This document shows positions 23,267 to 31,301 of a stretch of 39,688 nt of DNA, piece by piece. Source of the stretch: QFOX01 sp033763655 (GTDB taxonomy: Bacteria > Pseudomonadota > Alphaproteobacteria > Rickettsiales > UBA3002). The stretch's first letter is position 1, and every line of letters starts with the position of its first letter. Made by a program: the position numbers and the translations under genes. Location: positions 1 to 39,688 of the forward strand of contig JANRKD010000018.1 in NCBI GenBank assembly GCA_033763655.1. The letters are read 5' to 3'. The notes beneath the pieces were generated by a model. The model saw nothing but the letters and a program-made list of their open reading frames with translations, was not told the origin of the DNA and did no database searches.

Positions 23267-23464
23267 TTACTTAATGGCGGCCAGATGCGATCTGAGCACA
23301 GGCAGCACATGGTAGATGGTCGAAATACCCATCACGATGTACAGGATCGTCAGGTTCATACCACCGAAGACGGCGGTAAGCAGATTGATCCCAAAGCCGG
23401 TCAGCGCAAAATGAAGCCCGCCGAAAATCACGAGGAACAACGTTATCACATGAATCATTTTCAT
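23267..23464 (-). CDS. Small DUF378 membrane protein
   Basis: A 65-residue protein with two hydrophobic helices (residues 4-24 and 33-52) separated by a Gly/Phe turn (GFGINLLTAVFGG). This is the pattern of the DUF378 (YuzA-like) family, whose function is unknown. The start at 23464 follows AAGG by eight bases; the open frame extends much further upstream but only through repeat sequence. It is monocistronic, ends in a strong terminator, and is preceded by a region of nested hairpins. Small membrane proteins of this kind are often abundant under envelope stress, but no such claim can be made from sequence. Confidence 0.8.
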   Translation of the reverse strand: MKMIHVITLFLVIFGGLHFALTGFGINLLTAVFGGMNLTILYIVMGISTIYHVLPVLRSHLAAIK

Positions 23465-23808
23465 AACAGTAACCTTACACTTTCTGAGGAATACCCTCAT
23501 CTTCAATGTAGCAGAAACCGCGCAGAAAATCTGCCTTATTCGTCGCCGCGCCGCACCATAGCAGGGCGCTGCAGCATAGATAAAATGCTGCACGAATGCT
23601 GCGGTGCGAAGTCTTTGAAGCGCTCCGCGCGCTGATGGGGGTATCACCCCCAAACCCCTTCAGTTTTTAATGTGCCTACGGGGGGCACTAGTAAATGAAT
23701 AGCCGATGGTTTCGCCGCGTAGGCCGTAAGGCCGAGCCGCTTGCAGCAGGGGTAAGGAGCGTAGCGACGTAGGGGACAAGGTCCCCTTCAATCAACACTA
23801 AGAGCATG
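23465..23808. other. 344-base gap with nested hairpins upstream of the DUF378 gene
   Basis: No gene is seen. 23552-23608 is an imperfect inverted repeat (outer CGCACC/GGTGCG, inner GCAGCAT-AGATAAA-ATGCTGC). TGGGGGTATCACCCCCA near 23636-23652 is a second hairpin, and AGGGGAC-AAG-GTCCCCT (23771-23787) is a third. The first two lie in the promoter or leader region of the DUF378 gene; the third is just past the xerC stop and has no T-run. Confidence 0.6.
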
Positions 23809-24786
23809 CTACGACTTGGTCGTAGCGCCCGGGTGCGCGGCGTTATAGGCCGAAAGCAGGCGCGTCGTATCGACATGGGTATAACGCTGCGTGGTGCTCA
23901 GGCTTTCGTGGCCCAGCAACTCCTGAATGTCGCGCAGCTCCGCCCCGTTGCTCAGCAGGTGGGTGGCGAACGCATGGCGCAGGGCGTGCGGCGTCAGGCT
24001 CTCGGGCAGGCCATAGGCGCGCCGCAAATGCTGCACCCGCCGCTGGAACACCGCCGCCTGCAAAGGCCGCCCACGCAGGCCGACAAAGAGGGGGAAGGAT
24101 TCGGGACGGTTGAACTTCGCTTCGTGATACGGCGATTGCGCGAGGTAGGCGACGATAGCCTGACGGATAATCGGTAGCAGCGGCACCTGCCGCTCTTTTT
24201 TGCCCTTGCCGAGGATGCGCAACGAATCGCTCGCCAGCGTGATGTCACCCAGCGTCAGCGCCAGCGCCTCGCTTACCCTGAGGCCACAGCCATACAGCAG
24301 CATGGCGAGGGCATGGTCACGCGCGCCGATCCATGGCGCATCCGGCTCGACCACAAGCCCATCGAGCGCGGCGCGGGTCTGCGCTTCGCTTGGGGCCTTG
24401 GGCAGCGGCTTGTCGAGCTTCGGCGTAGGCACCTGCAGCGCCGCAAGGTTGCGGATACCCGCCTGCTGATTCAGGTGCCGAAAGAACGTGCGCACCGCCG
24501 ACAACGCCCGCGCATTGCTGGATTTGGCATAGCCGCGCCCGGCACGGTAGGCCAGCCAGCTGCGCACGTCGCGTTCTTCGAGCACGGCCAGCGTTTCAAG
24601 CGTCACCGCGTCGTCGCTATGCTGGTGGAGAAAGGCGAGGAAGCCCGACACATCGTGCAGATAGGCTTCGATGGAGTGGTTGCTGGCGCGGCGCACCGCC
24701 GCCATTTCCTTCAGCCAGCCGCGCAGATGCGCCTGCACGTCGGCGGCACTCGGGGTGGGGGCGGCCTGTCGAACGGGGGTGGTCAT
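23809..24786 (-). CDS. xerC: Tyrosine recombinase XerC
   Basis: A 325-residue site-specific recombinase. With XerD it resolves chromosome dimers at dif. The N-terminal SAM-like domain spans about 15-110 (WLKEMAAVRRASNHSIEAYLHDV). The catalytic domain shows Arg170 (LLYGCGLRVSEAL), Lys in GKGKKERQVPL, His267-Arg270 (HALRHAFATHLL), His293 (LLGHESLSTTQ) and the Tyr nucleophile 302 in RYTHVD. Assignment to XerC rather than XerD is based on the DUF484 gene directly upstream, an association seen in many proteobacteria (yigA-xerC in E. coli). It is the last gene of a leftward run Tim44-DUF484-xerC. Confidence 0.9.
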   Translation of the reverse strand: MTTPVRQAAPTPSAADVQAHLRGWLKEMAAVRRASNHSIEAYLHDVSGFLAFLHQHSDDAVTLETLAVLEERDVRSWLAYRAGRGYAKSSNARALSAVRTFFRHLNQQAGIRNLAALQVPTPKLDKPLPKAPSEAQTRAALDGLVVEPDAPWIGARDHALAMLLYGCGLRVSEALALTLGDITLASDSLRILGKGKKERQVPLLPIIRQAIVAYLAQSPYHEAKFNRPESFPLFVGLRGRPLQAAVFQRRVQHLRRAYGLPESLTPHALRHAFATHLLSNGAELRDIQELLGHESLSTTQRYTHVDTTRLLSAYNAAHPGATTKS

Positions 24787-24892
24787 GCTGCTTCCTTATG
24801 CCTCGCGCGCCCGGCACATGGATACCGGCGACGCATCCTCGCTTCATGTCGTAGCCCGCCGCCGCCGCAAAGTAAATACCGGGACGTCGCCG

Positions 24893-25642
24893 CTACGCCG
24901 TAAAATCGCTCTCGGTCAGGCAGCGGTCGAGGACAATACTCATCACCTCGCCGAGGAAGCCAAGCATCTCGCCACCCTGATGCGGGTGGAAGCGGTCGGC
25001 GTGGCGCACGCCAAAGGCAAGGATGGCCGGGCGCTTGATGGTCGGCAGGTCGAGGCGCACCAGCGCGCAGGAACGCACCAGGCTCGAACAATCGGCGAAT
25101 ACCATTTCAAAGCCAATCGGCGGCTCGCCCTGCGTGTCGCCGATCAGCCGCACCGCCTCGCCGAGCAACACCGCGTTGGCCGTGCCGTTGGGCACAAAGC
25201 AGATGCCGGAATAATTATCCTCGTGGTAGTAGGTTTCGTACAGCCCGGCCATGTCCGATTCCATCGCCAGACGGACAATATCGACATCGAACCAGGTCAT
25301 CAGATCGGTGGTCAGCACCTCAAGCAATTCCTCCAGCGTGCGCGCCTGAATGGTCGAAACCACGGCACGCTGCACCTGCTGCTGCACCGAGAGATTTTCG
25401 CGGGCGCTGGTCACCAGCCCGTGGAAACGGTCTTTCATTTTGCGCATGCCGCGCCGCAGATGGTCGATGGCGTAATACTGGAAATCAATCACGCCCCGGC
25501 CATGCTGCTGCTCGGGCGGGGTCAGCACCTCGAACAGCTCGGGGTGCTCGGCGAGGAATTGCGGATTGGCCTGCAGGTACTCGATGACCAGTTTTTTGGT
25601 CATTTCAGTGCCTAAAACGTCGTGTTGGGGAACGGTGCTCAT
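24893..25642 (-). CDS. DUF484 family protein (GAF-like)
   Basis: A 249-residue protein of the DUF484 family, related to GAF domains, function unknown. The N-terminus VIEYLQANPQFLAEHPELFEVL is the family hallmark. It is followed by a helix (YYAIDHLRRGMRKMKDRFHGLVTSA), then a GAF-like domain with FDVDIVRLAMES and VRSCALVRLDLP near 190. ILAFGVRHADRFHPHQGGEML lies near the end. It lies 106 bases before xerC on the same strand, as in many proteobacteria. A Met at residue 14 (MTKKLVIEYL) could be the true start, since the first 13 residues are not conserved-looking. Confidence 0.9.
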   Translation of the reverse strand: MSTVPQHDVLGTEMTKKLVIEYLQANPQFLAEHPELFEVLTPPEQQHGRGVIDFQYYAIDHLRRGMRKMKDRFHGLVTSARENLSVQQQVQRAVVSTIQARTLEELLEVLTTDLMTWFDVDIVRLAMESDMAGLYETYYHEDNYSGICFVPNGTANAVLLGEAVRLIGDTQGEPPIGFEMVFADCSSLVRSCALVRLDLPTIKRPAILAFGVRHADRFHPHQGGEMLGFLGEVMSIVLDRCLTESDFTA

Positions 25643-25757
25643 GGCGGAACGCTAGCAGGTTTTTATGCAACAGGCACGGCGTGGCGGCGCCCGTAGGCGT
25701 CGGAAGCGGCGGATTTAACGGCAGGTGATGCCCCAAAGCCACCGCGTGGCAGCGGCC

Positions 25758-26423
25758 CTAAGTTTCGATAATCACCCAGTTGGGGCTGGCGCTGCTGAGG
25801 TTGCGGGTGAACACCCAGCTATCTTCGACCTTCACCTGCTGCGAGGGGTCGCCTTCAAGGATGCCCCCGGCCTCGTCGCGGATCAGGTGAATCTGCTCGC
25901 TGACAAAATCGACCGTAAGGGTGGCCTGCGTGCCGGCCAGCTTGGCGGCGACGATTTCCGCCTTGTTGATGGCGACCAGCGTCGTATCGTTAAAGCGTTT
26001 TTCCCGCTGCGCATCGTCAAGCGAGAGGGTGAAGCTCTTATACATCTCGGGCGAAAGCAGCATGTTCAGCGTCTCGCGGTCGCGTTTGCTGAAAGCGCCG
26101 ATGACCATTTCATACGCCGCCCGCGCGCCCTGCAGGAATTCGTCGGGGCTGAAAGCGTGGTCAACGGCGCGCATGGCGATAAACTGCTCCGCCAGCGGCG
26201 CACGGTGGTTACTGAAATCCGCCGGCTTTTCGGCCAGCGGCGCGGCAGCGCGCAACAATGGCAACTGCACCACCCGTTCGCGCGTGCTCACCGGCGCGGC
26301 GCTGGGTTGCTGCGGCTCGTCGCGCCCACGCTGCTCGCCCAGCATGCTGCGGTAGCGCAGCAGGATGAACGCCGCAATCGCACCGATTACGATGATGTCG
26401 CCGTAGGGAAGTCCGCCGTCCAT
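25758..26423 (-). CDS. Tim44/TimA-like inner-membrane protein
   Basis: About 221 residues. An N-terminal membrane segment (DIIVIGAIAAFILLRYRSMLG) is followed by a linker and a Tim44-like domain from about residue 85. That domain includes FLQGARAAYEMVIGAFSKRDRETLNMLLSPEMYKSF and ends in VKVEDSWVFTRNLSSASPNW. Mitochondrial Tim44 links the protein translocase to the import motor; the alphaproteobacterial relatives (TimA in Caulobacter) are membrane proteins of uncertain function. The Met at 26423 gives MDGGLPYGD, a normal start for the family; an upstream Met at 26456 is the alternative. It is divergent from secB, an arrangement common in alphaproteobacteria. Confidence 0.88.
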   Translation of the reverse strand: MDGGLPYGDIIVIGAIAAFILLRYRSMLGEQRGRDEPQQPSAAPVSTRERVVQLPLLRAAAPLAEKPADFSNHRAPLAEQFIAMRAVDHAFSPDEFLQGARAAYEMVIGAFSKRDRETLNMLLSPEMYKSFTLSLDDAQREKRFNDTTLVAINKAEIVAAKLAGTQATLTVDFVSEQIHLIRDEAGGILEGDPSQQVKVEDSWVFTRNLSSASPNWVIIET

Positions 26424-26538
26424 TTTTGCCTGCCTTACCTGCGCCGCCGGTTTCATTTACCTGTTTCATTTACCAGTCGACAGCGCGTCCCCTGTGATAT
26501 AGACAAAACGCTGAAAAATACAAGGTGAAAGGCCGATA

Positions 26539-27006
26539 ATGACCCAGACTCCCCCCCCTCCTGCGGCGGCAGATAAACCCGCCATTTTTCTGCGCGCGCA
26601 GTATATTAAGGATTTATCCTTCGAGAATCCGCGCGCGCCGGCAAGCATTTTCTCACTGCGTGACGCACCGCAAATGGACGTCTCCATCAACCTTGGCGCC
26701 CAGCGGCTCGACGAAAGCGTCTTTGAGCTTTCCATCCACATCGCGACCCGCGCGGTGGCCGAAAAAACTACCGTTTTCCTGTGCGATGTCGTCTATGCCG
26801 GTGTCATCGAGATGCAGGGCATCCCCGATGCGGCGCTGGAATCGGCCATTTTCATTCAGGGCGCGCAACTGCTTTACCCCTTCGCGCGGCGCGTCGTGGC
26901 CGACCTGACCCGCGACGGCGGCTTCCCACCACTCCAGCTTGAGCCGATGGATTTCGCCGCGCTCTACCAGCAGCGCGCGCCGCAGGCAACGTCGGCGACC
27001 GCCTGA
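26539..27006 (+). CDS. secB: Protein-export chaperone SecB
   Basis: A 155-residue tetrameric chaperone that keeps preproteins unfolded and passes them to SecA. Family segments are AIFLRAQYIKDLSFENPRAP near 15-35, VSINLGAQRL, FELSIHIATRA, VVYAGVIEMQGIPDAALESA near 85-105, and LYPFARRVVADLTRDGGFPPLQLEPMDFAALY near 114-145. The C-terminal tail is short and lacks an obvious SecA zinc-domain-binding cluster. The ribosome-binding site GAAAGG lies about six bases before the ATG. The stop overlaps the start of pgsA by one base (TGATG), so the two are coupled. Confidence 0.95.
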   Translation: MTQTPPPPAAADKPAIFLRAQYIKDLSFENPRAPASIFSLRDAPQMDVSINLGAQRLDESVFELSIHIATRAVAEKTTVFLCDVVYAGVIEMQGIPDAALESAIFIQGAQLLYPFARRVVADLTRDGGFPPLQLEPMDFAALYQQRAPQATSATA

Positions 27007-27566
27007 TGTTTTCCCGGCAGCAGATTCCCAATCTGCTTACCTTCGCGCGGGTGGCGGCGGTGCCGGTCTGCCTTCTGCTGATGCTGGCCGCCCCGGCATG
27101 GAACGCGGCGTTGCTGTGGATTTTTATCGCCGCCGCCCTCACCGACTTTCTCGACGGCTATCTCGCGCGCCGCTGGCAGGCCGTGTCGCCACTGGGCGCC
27201 CTGCTCGACCCGGTGGCCGATAAATTACTGGTGGCGCTGATGCTGCTCTACCTGCTGTGGGATGCCGCCGCCGCGTCGCCTGCCGCGCTGTTCCCACCGG
27301 TGGTGGTGATTCTGCTGCGTGAGCTTTACATTGCGGGCTTGCGCGAATTCCTTGCCAACCGGCAAATCTCCCTGCCTGTCTCGCGCGGTGGCAAATGGAA
27401 AACCGCACTGCAAATGCTTGCAATTGCGCTGCTGCTGGCGCGCGGCGCCTATGGCGACCTGCCGCCATGGACGGAGCTCGGCCTGCCGCTGCTTTACGCC
27501 TCGGCCCTGCTTGCCCTTACCAGCGCCGCCTCCTACAGCCGCGCCAGCCTGAAACATCTGCGCTAA
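27006..27566 (+). CDS. pgsA: CDP-diacylglycerol-glycerol-3-phosphate 3-phosphatidyltransferase
   Basis: A 186-residue inner-membrane enzyme that makes phosphatidylglycerol phosphate, the first committed step to phosphatidylglycerol and cardiolipin. The CDP-alcohol phosphotransferase motif is complete: Asp47, Asp50-Gly51, Ala54-Arg55, Gly64, Asp68 and Asp72 (TDFLDGYLARR then GALLDPVADKLL). Other marks are IPNLLTFARV at the start, LRELYIAGLREFLA near 108, and SRGGKWKTALQM near 130. About five hydrophobic helices are visible. It starts within the secB stop codon and its 3' end overlaps the convergent ilvE by four bases. Confidence 0.94.
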   Translation: MFSRQQIPNLLTFARVAAVPVCLLLMLAAPAWNAALLWIFIAAALTDFLDGYLARRWQAVSPLGALLDPVADKLLVALMLLYLLWDAAAASPAALFPPVVVILLRELYIAGLREFLANRQISLPVSRGGKWKTALQMLAIALLLARGAYGDLPPWTELGLPLLYASALLALTSAASYSRASLKHLR

Positions 27567-28453
27567 GCCGCCGCTTTCGCGTGGGCACGGGTGAGGGCGC
27601 TGTAGGAAGCCATCAGCGTCCGGGTGACACTGCCCACCACGAATTTCTGGCCGTCAATCTCGCTCACCGGTGTAATTTCCGCCGCCGTGCCGGTCAGGAA
27701 CACCTCTTGCACGCGCGCCAGCTCCTCGGGCTTGATATGGCGCTCATGCACGACAATGCCCTGTTCGCGCGCCAGCGCAATCACGGTGCGGCGGGTGATG
27801 CCGTCGAGGAAGCAATCGGCCTTGGGCGTGTGGACTTCGCCGTCGATCACCAAAAACAGATTGGCACCCGTCGCTTCCGCAAGATAGCCCCGGTAATCGA
27901 GCATCAGCGCGTCGTCGAAGCCGTGTTTCTCGGCCTTATGCTTGCTGATGGTGCAAATCATGTAGAGTCCCGCCGCCTTGCTGGCGACCGGCGCCGATTC
28001 GGGGCTGGGGCGTTTGAAGTCCGCATGCATCAGGCGGATGCCTTTTTCCTTGATGTCGGTTTTATACATGCTCGGCCATACCCAGCTGGCAATCGCCACA
28101 TGGATTTTGGTCTGCTGCGCGGAAATCGCCATCATTTCGCTGCCACGCCAGGCTACCGGGCGGACATAGCCGTCGGTCATATTGTTGGCGCGCAGCACCT
28201 CAGCCTTCGCGGCTTCGAGCGTGTCCACGTCGTAGGGAATGGCAAAGCCCAGCAATTCCGCCGATTTGTGCAGGCGTTCGCTATGTTCCCGGCTTTTGAA
28301 GATTCTGCCGCTATAGGCGCGTTCACCCTCAAACACGCAGGAGCCGTAATGCAGGCCATGGGTCAGCACATGGGTTTTCGCCTCGCGCCAGGGCACCATC
28401 GCGCCATCAAGCCAGATCAATCCGTCGCGGTCGTCAAAGGGCAGTATCGTCAT
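27563..28453 (-). CDS. ilvE: Branched-chain amino acid aminotransferase
   Basis: A 296-residue fold-type IV, pyridoxal-phosphate-dependent enzyme that transfers amino groups between glutamate and the keto acids of Leu, Ile and Val. Family marks are IWLDGAMVPWREAKTHVLTHGLHYG at 13-37, VFEGERAY, and the PLP Lys159 in ASKAAGLYM. ALMLDYRGYLAEATGANLFLV and EVFLTGTAAEITPVSEIDG follow. The start has a strong ribosome-binding site (AAGGAGA) and follows pgeF by 11 bases. It is the last gene of the leftward lgt-midA-pgeF-ilvE run. The 3' end overlaps pgsA by four bases. Confidence 0.94.
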   Translation of the reverse strand: MTILPFDDRDGLIWLDGAMVPWREAKTHVLTHGLHYGSCVFEGERAYSGRIFKSREHSERLHKSAELLGFAIPYDVDTLEAAKAEVLRANNMTDGYVRPVAWRGSEMMAISAQQTKIHVAIASWVWPSMYKTDIKEKGIRLMHADFKRPSPESAPVASKAAGLYMICTISKHKAEKHGFDDALMLDYRGYLAEATGANLFLVIDGEVHTPKADCFLDGITRRTVIALAREQGIVVHERHIKPEELARVQEVFLTGTAAEITPVSEIDGQKFVVGSVTRTLMASYSALTRAHAKAAA

Positions 28454-28464
28454 CGGGGTTCTCC

Positions 28465-29232
28465 TTAAGGTCGCAACCCAATCGCGCTGATCTGGCGGCC
28501 ATAATCCGGCTCGGCACGAAGCGTCGCACGGCGATAGCTGAAAAACTGCCCGGGGTCACTGGCCGTATCCATAGCAAGGATGGCCACGCGCTGCAAGCCT
28601 GTGTCGCGCAACCGTGCGGCGACATACGCGGGCAGGTCGAACTGGTAGTGATCCGCCCGCGCGCCGGGGATGAAAAACCGCGATTGCTCCGAAACGGCAA
28701 AGCGGGCGCGAAATTCATCGCCGACTTCGTAGCTGGCCTGCGCAATGCACGGGCCGACCACCGCCGCGATGCCTGCGCGTGTCGCACCGAGGGTTTCCAT
28801 CGCCCGCAGGGTGCTTTCGATGACGCCATGGACAGCGCCTTTCCAGCCTGCATGCGCCGCGCCGATGACCCCGGCAGCATGGTCGGCCAATAATATCGGC
28901 GCGCAATCGGCGGTTAAAATCCCAAGGGTCAGCCCGGCGATGTTACTGACCAGCGCATCGGCCTCAGGCGGTGTGCCGTCCCAGGGGGCGCGCACCACCA
29001 CCGCCTCGGCGGAATGCACCTGATAAAGCGTGCAAAGTTTTTCGGGCGGCATGGCGAGGGCAAGCGTCACCCGCGCCCGGTTTTCCGCGACATCCGTCTG
29101 CCGGTCGCGACTGCCCAAACCGCAGTTTAGCCCGGCATACAGCCCGGCGCTGACGCCACCTTTGCGGCCAAAAAAACCATGGGCAATCGCCGGTGAATCA
29201 AGCAGGGGGTGGGTGTGAAATGGTGGGAGCAT
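28465..29232 (-). CDS. pgeF: Peptidoglycan editing factor PgeF (YfiH/DUF152 family)
   Basis: A 255-residue copper-oxidase-like protein of the YfiH family. In E. coli it removes wrongly built muropeptide precursors that carry L-Ser in place of L-Ala. The family opening AHGFFGRKGGVSAGLYAGLNCG lies near 17-38. The metal-site residues are in LYQVHSAEAV, ILTADCAPILLAD and GAAHAGWKGAVHGV, with VGPCIAQASYEVGDEF further on. The Met at 29232 is chosen over an upstream one at 29268 because it begins MLPPFHTHPLL in normal register; neither has a strong ribosome-binding site. It lies between midA and ilvE with gaps of 32 and 11 bases. Confidence 0.92.
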   Translation of the reverse strand: MLPPFHTHPLLDSPAIAHGFFGRKGGVSAGLYAGLNCGLGSRDRQTDVAENRARVTLALAMPPEKLCTLYQVHSAEAVVVRAPWDGTPPEADALVSNIAGLTLGILTADCAPILLADHAAGVIGAAHAGWKGAVHGVIESTLRAMETLGATRAGIAAVVGPCIAQASYEVGDEFRARFAVSEQSRFFIPGARADHYQFDLPAYVAARLRDTGLQRVAILAMDTASDPGQFFSYRRATLRAEPDYGRQISAIGLRP

Positions 29233-29264
29233 AAGGCAGTTAAACCATAGTTGCGCGCGGTGCG

Positions 29265-30350
29265 TCAATCCTGCCCGGCGGTAAACCCGGGCAGCTCCAG
29301 CCGTGGGTCGCTCGCAAAGCCCATGACCTTGAACAATTCGCCCATCGCGTGCGGCGAGATAAGGCGCTCCAGCCCGGCAATCAGCGGTTCGCGCTGGGCG
29401 GGCGTCGCCTGCCGCAGCAGCATCTCCAGCCGCAACTGCGCGCCCATGCGCAGGAGAAATTCGCCCTGATTCACCAGCGGCGGCACCCCGTGGCCCGCCG
29501 CGCGGGCGATGTCCATCAGGCTGGTGAAATCGACATGGGCAGTGATATCCGCCTCGCCGGGGGCGCGCAGTACGGGGTGGAACACATGCGCCCGTATCGC
29601 CTGCACCGTGTCGTGGTGCGCCTCGCCGAGATAGCCGTAATCAATAATCAGCCCCGCGCCGCCATGGGTGCGCAGATGCCCCGCCAGCTGGCGCATGATG
29701 CTGCGGCTCATCGGCGAATGCTCCATCACCGTGCCCACGGGAATGGCAGTGCCGGATTTGGCCAGCCCCAGCCCCGCTTCGGTGAGGGTGAACACAAAGC
29801 TCTGGCTGGCTTCGTCCCAGCCGACGCGGCGTTCGCGCAGACCGTTCTCGCTCATCACATATTGTTTCACCGGCAGCGCGTCGAAAAACTCGTTGGCGAT
29901 GAGCAGGGTGGGGCTGTCGGGCAGCGCCTCCACCCGGTCGAGCCACTCGATGCGCGGGTGGGCATCGCGCAGGCGCGTGTATTGCGCGTGGGCAAGCACC
30001 GGGCTGGTCTCAATCATATGGATGGTAATGGCCTCGTGGAAGCCCGCCATGGTTTTGGTCGCCCGCAGCACATCCGCCATCAGCGAACCCCGCCCTGGGC
30101 CTAACTCAACGAGGCTGATCGGCCCGCAACCACGCTGCATCCACATTTGCGCGCACCACAGCCCTATCATCTCGCCGAAAATCTGGGATATTTCCGGCGA
30201 CGTAATGAAATCGCCCGCCAGCCCGAACGGGTCGCGTTTGATGTAATAGCCATGTTCGGGATGGGCCAGCGCCAGCGCCATGTAATCGGCAAAGCTGATC
30301 GGGCCGTCAGTGGCGATTTTCTCGCGGATAATCGCGGTGAGCGGGCTCAT
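29265..30350 (-). CDS. SAM-dependent methyltransferase, MidA/NDUFAF7 family
   Basis: A 361-residue class I methyltransferase of the MidA (DUF185) family. The mitochondrial member NDUFAF7 methylates an arginine of a complex I subunit needed for assembly; the bacterial role is thought to be similar. Visible segments are DGPISFADYMALALAHPEHGYY near 13-35, GDFITSPEISQIFGEMIGLW near 46, and the SAM loop LVELGPGRGSLMADVLRA near 77. ANEFFDALPVKQY and IIDYGYLGEA follow. The Met at 30350 gives the usual MSPLTAIIREKI start. It lies between lgt and pgeF, a common alphaproteobacterial order. Confidence 0.9.
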   Translation of the reverse strand: MSPLTAIIREKIATDGPISFADYMALALAHPEHGYYIKRDPFGLAGDFITSPEISQIFGEMIGLWCAQMWMQRGCGPISLVELGPGRGSLMADVLRATKTMAGFHEAITIHMIETSPVLAHAQYTRLRDAHPRIEWLDRVEALPDSPTLLIANEFFDALPVKQYVMSENGLRERRVGWDEASQSFVFTLTEAGLGLAKSGTAIPVGTVMEHSPMSRSIMRQLAGHLRTHGGAGLIIDYGYLGEAHHDTVQAIRAHVFHPVLRAPGEADITAHVDFTSLMDIARAAGHGVPPLVNQGEFLLRMGAQLRLEMLLRQATPAQREPLIAGLERLISPHAMGELFKVMGFASDPRLELPGFTAGQD

Positions 30351-30453
30351 CGCGCCACGCAGACACGGTGGAACCGTTGCCCGCCCCTGCGGCCGGAATG
30401 CACAGGAAGATAACAAATTAATTTACTGATTAATATCTCATAATCATTTTGAG

Positions 30454-31254
30454 TCATGCAATTTTCTTCCCCTCTTTGCGCATCCCGCGCAGGGCCAGCG
30501 CACCGCCGACCAGCAGCATCGGGACGGAGAGCCATTGCCCCATGCTCAGGCCCAGCGTCAGCGTGCCGAGCTGCGCATCCGGTTCGCGAAAAAACTCGAC
30601 CGTAAACCGCGCCAGCCCATAACCGGCGATGAACACGCCACTGAGGATTCCCGGGCGTTTCATGGCGTCGCTGCGCGTGGCCAGCAGCCAGAGAAGCACC
30701 CCGAGCGCCAGCCCCTCCAGCCCCGCCTCGTAGAGTTGGCTGGGGTGGCGCGGCAGCGGCCCGCCGCGCGGAAAGACCATGCCCCAGGGCAGCGTCGTCA
30801 CCCTTCCATACAGCTCGCCGTTGACAAAATTGGCCAACCGGCCGAAAAACAGGCCAACCGGGGTTGCGACTGCGAGTAAATCCATTATTTTCAATAGATT
30901 AATTTTAAATCTTCGCGCAAAAAGGGTAAAGGCCAGCGCCACCCCCAGCGCGCCGCCATGAAATGACATGCCGCCTTGCCATATATGCAGAACTTCTGGG
31001 ATATTATCTATATAATAGGAAAAGTTATAGAACAACACATAGCCCAGCCTGCCGCCCAGAATAATCCCAAACACGGCATAGAGCACCATGTCATCGCGGG
31101 CGCGGGCAGAAAGCAGAGCGGGCGTGTGGCGTGCATCGAGCCGGAGGATGTAACGCTGCGCCAGCAAGATGCCCACCACATAGGCCAGCGCATACCAGCG
31201 GATGACCAGCGGGCCCATTTCAAACGCAATCGGGGAAATGTCGGGGAAGGTCAT
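30454..31254 (-). CDS. lgt: Prolipoprotein diacylglyceryl transferase
   Basis: A 266-residue polytopic inner-membrane enzyme that attaches diacylglycerol to the lipobox Cys of prolipoproteins. The Lgt signature FGRLANFVNGELYGR lies near 135-150 and HIWQGGMSFHGGALG near 90-104. WYALAYVVGILLAQRY marks the first helices. Two short patches (about 30883-30920 and 30987-31045) use strongly AT-ending codons, although the protein sequence there is normal for the family. No obvious ribosome-binding site precedes the ATG. It heads the leftward run lgt-midA-pgeF-ilvE. A 43-base AT-rich stretch follows its stop. Confidence 0.94.
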   Translation of the reverse strand: MTFPDISPIAFEMGPLVIRWYALAYVVGILLAQRYILRLDARHTPALLSARARDDMVLYAVFGIILGGRLGYVLFYNFSYYIDNIPEVLHIWQGGMSFHGGALGVALAFTLFARRFKINLLKIMDLLAVATPVGLFFGRLANFVNGELYGRVTTLPWGMVFPRGGPLPRHPSQLYEAGLEGLALGVLLWLLATRSDAMKRPGILSGVFIAGYGLARFTVEFFREPDAQLGTLTLGLSMGQWLSVPMLLVGGALALRGMRKEGKKIA

Positions 31255-31301
31255 GCTAGCGCCTGATGGTTAGGGGTTTAGTAAATACTAACCCATGCAC
31301 C

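Noticed and set aside
23688..23876. Leftward 62-residue frame before and across the xerC end
   Set aside because: It overlaps the xerC 3' end on the same strand, has no ribosome-binding site, and is Arg/Pro/Leu-rich without any conserved pattern.
24671..25615. Plus-strand frame of 314 residues
   Set aside because: Shadow of xerC start and DUF484; the minus-strand proteins are both recognised families.
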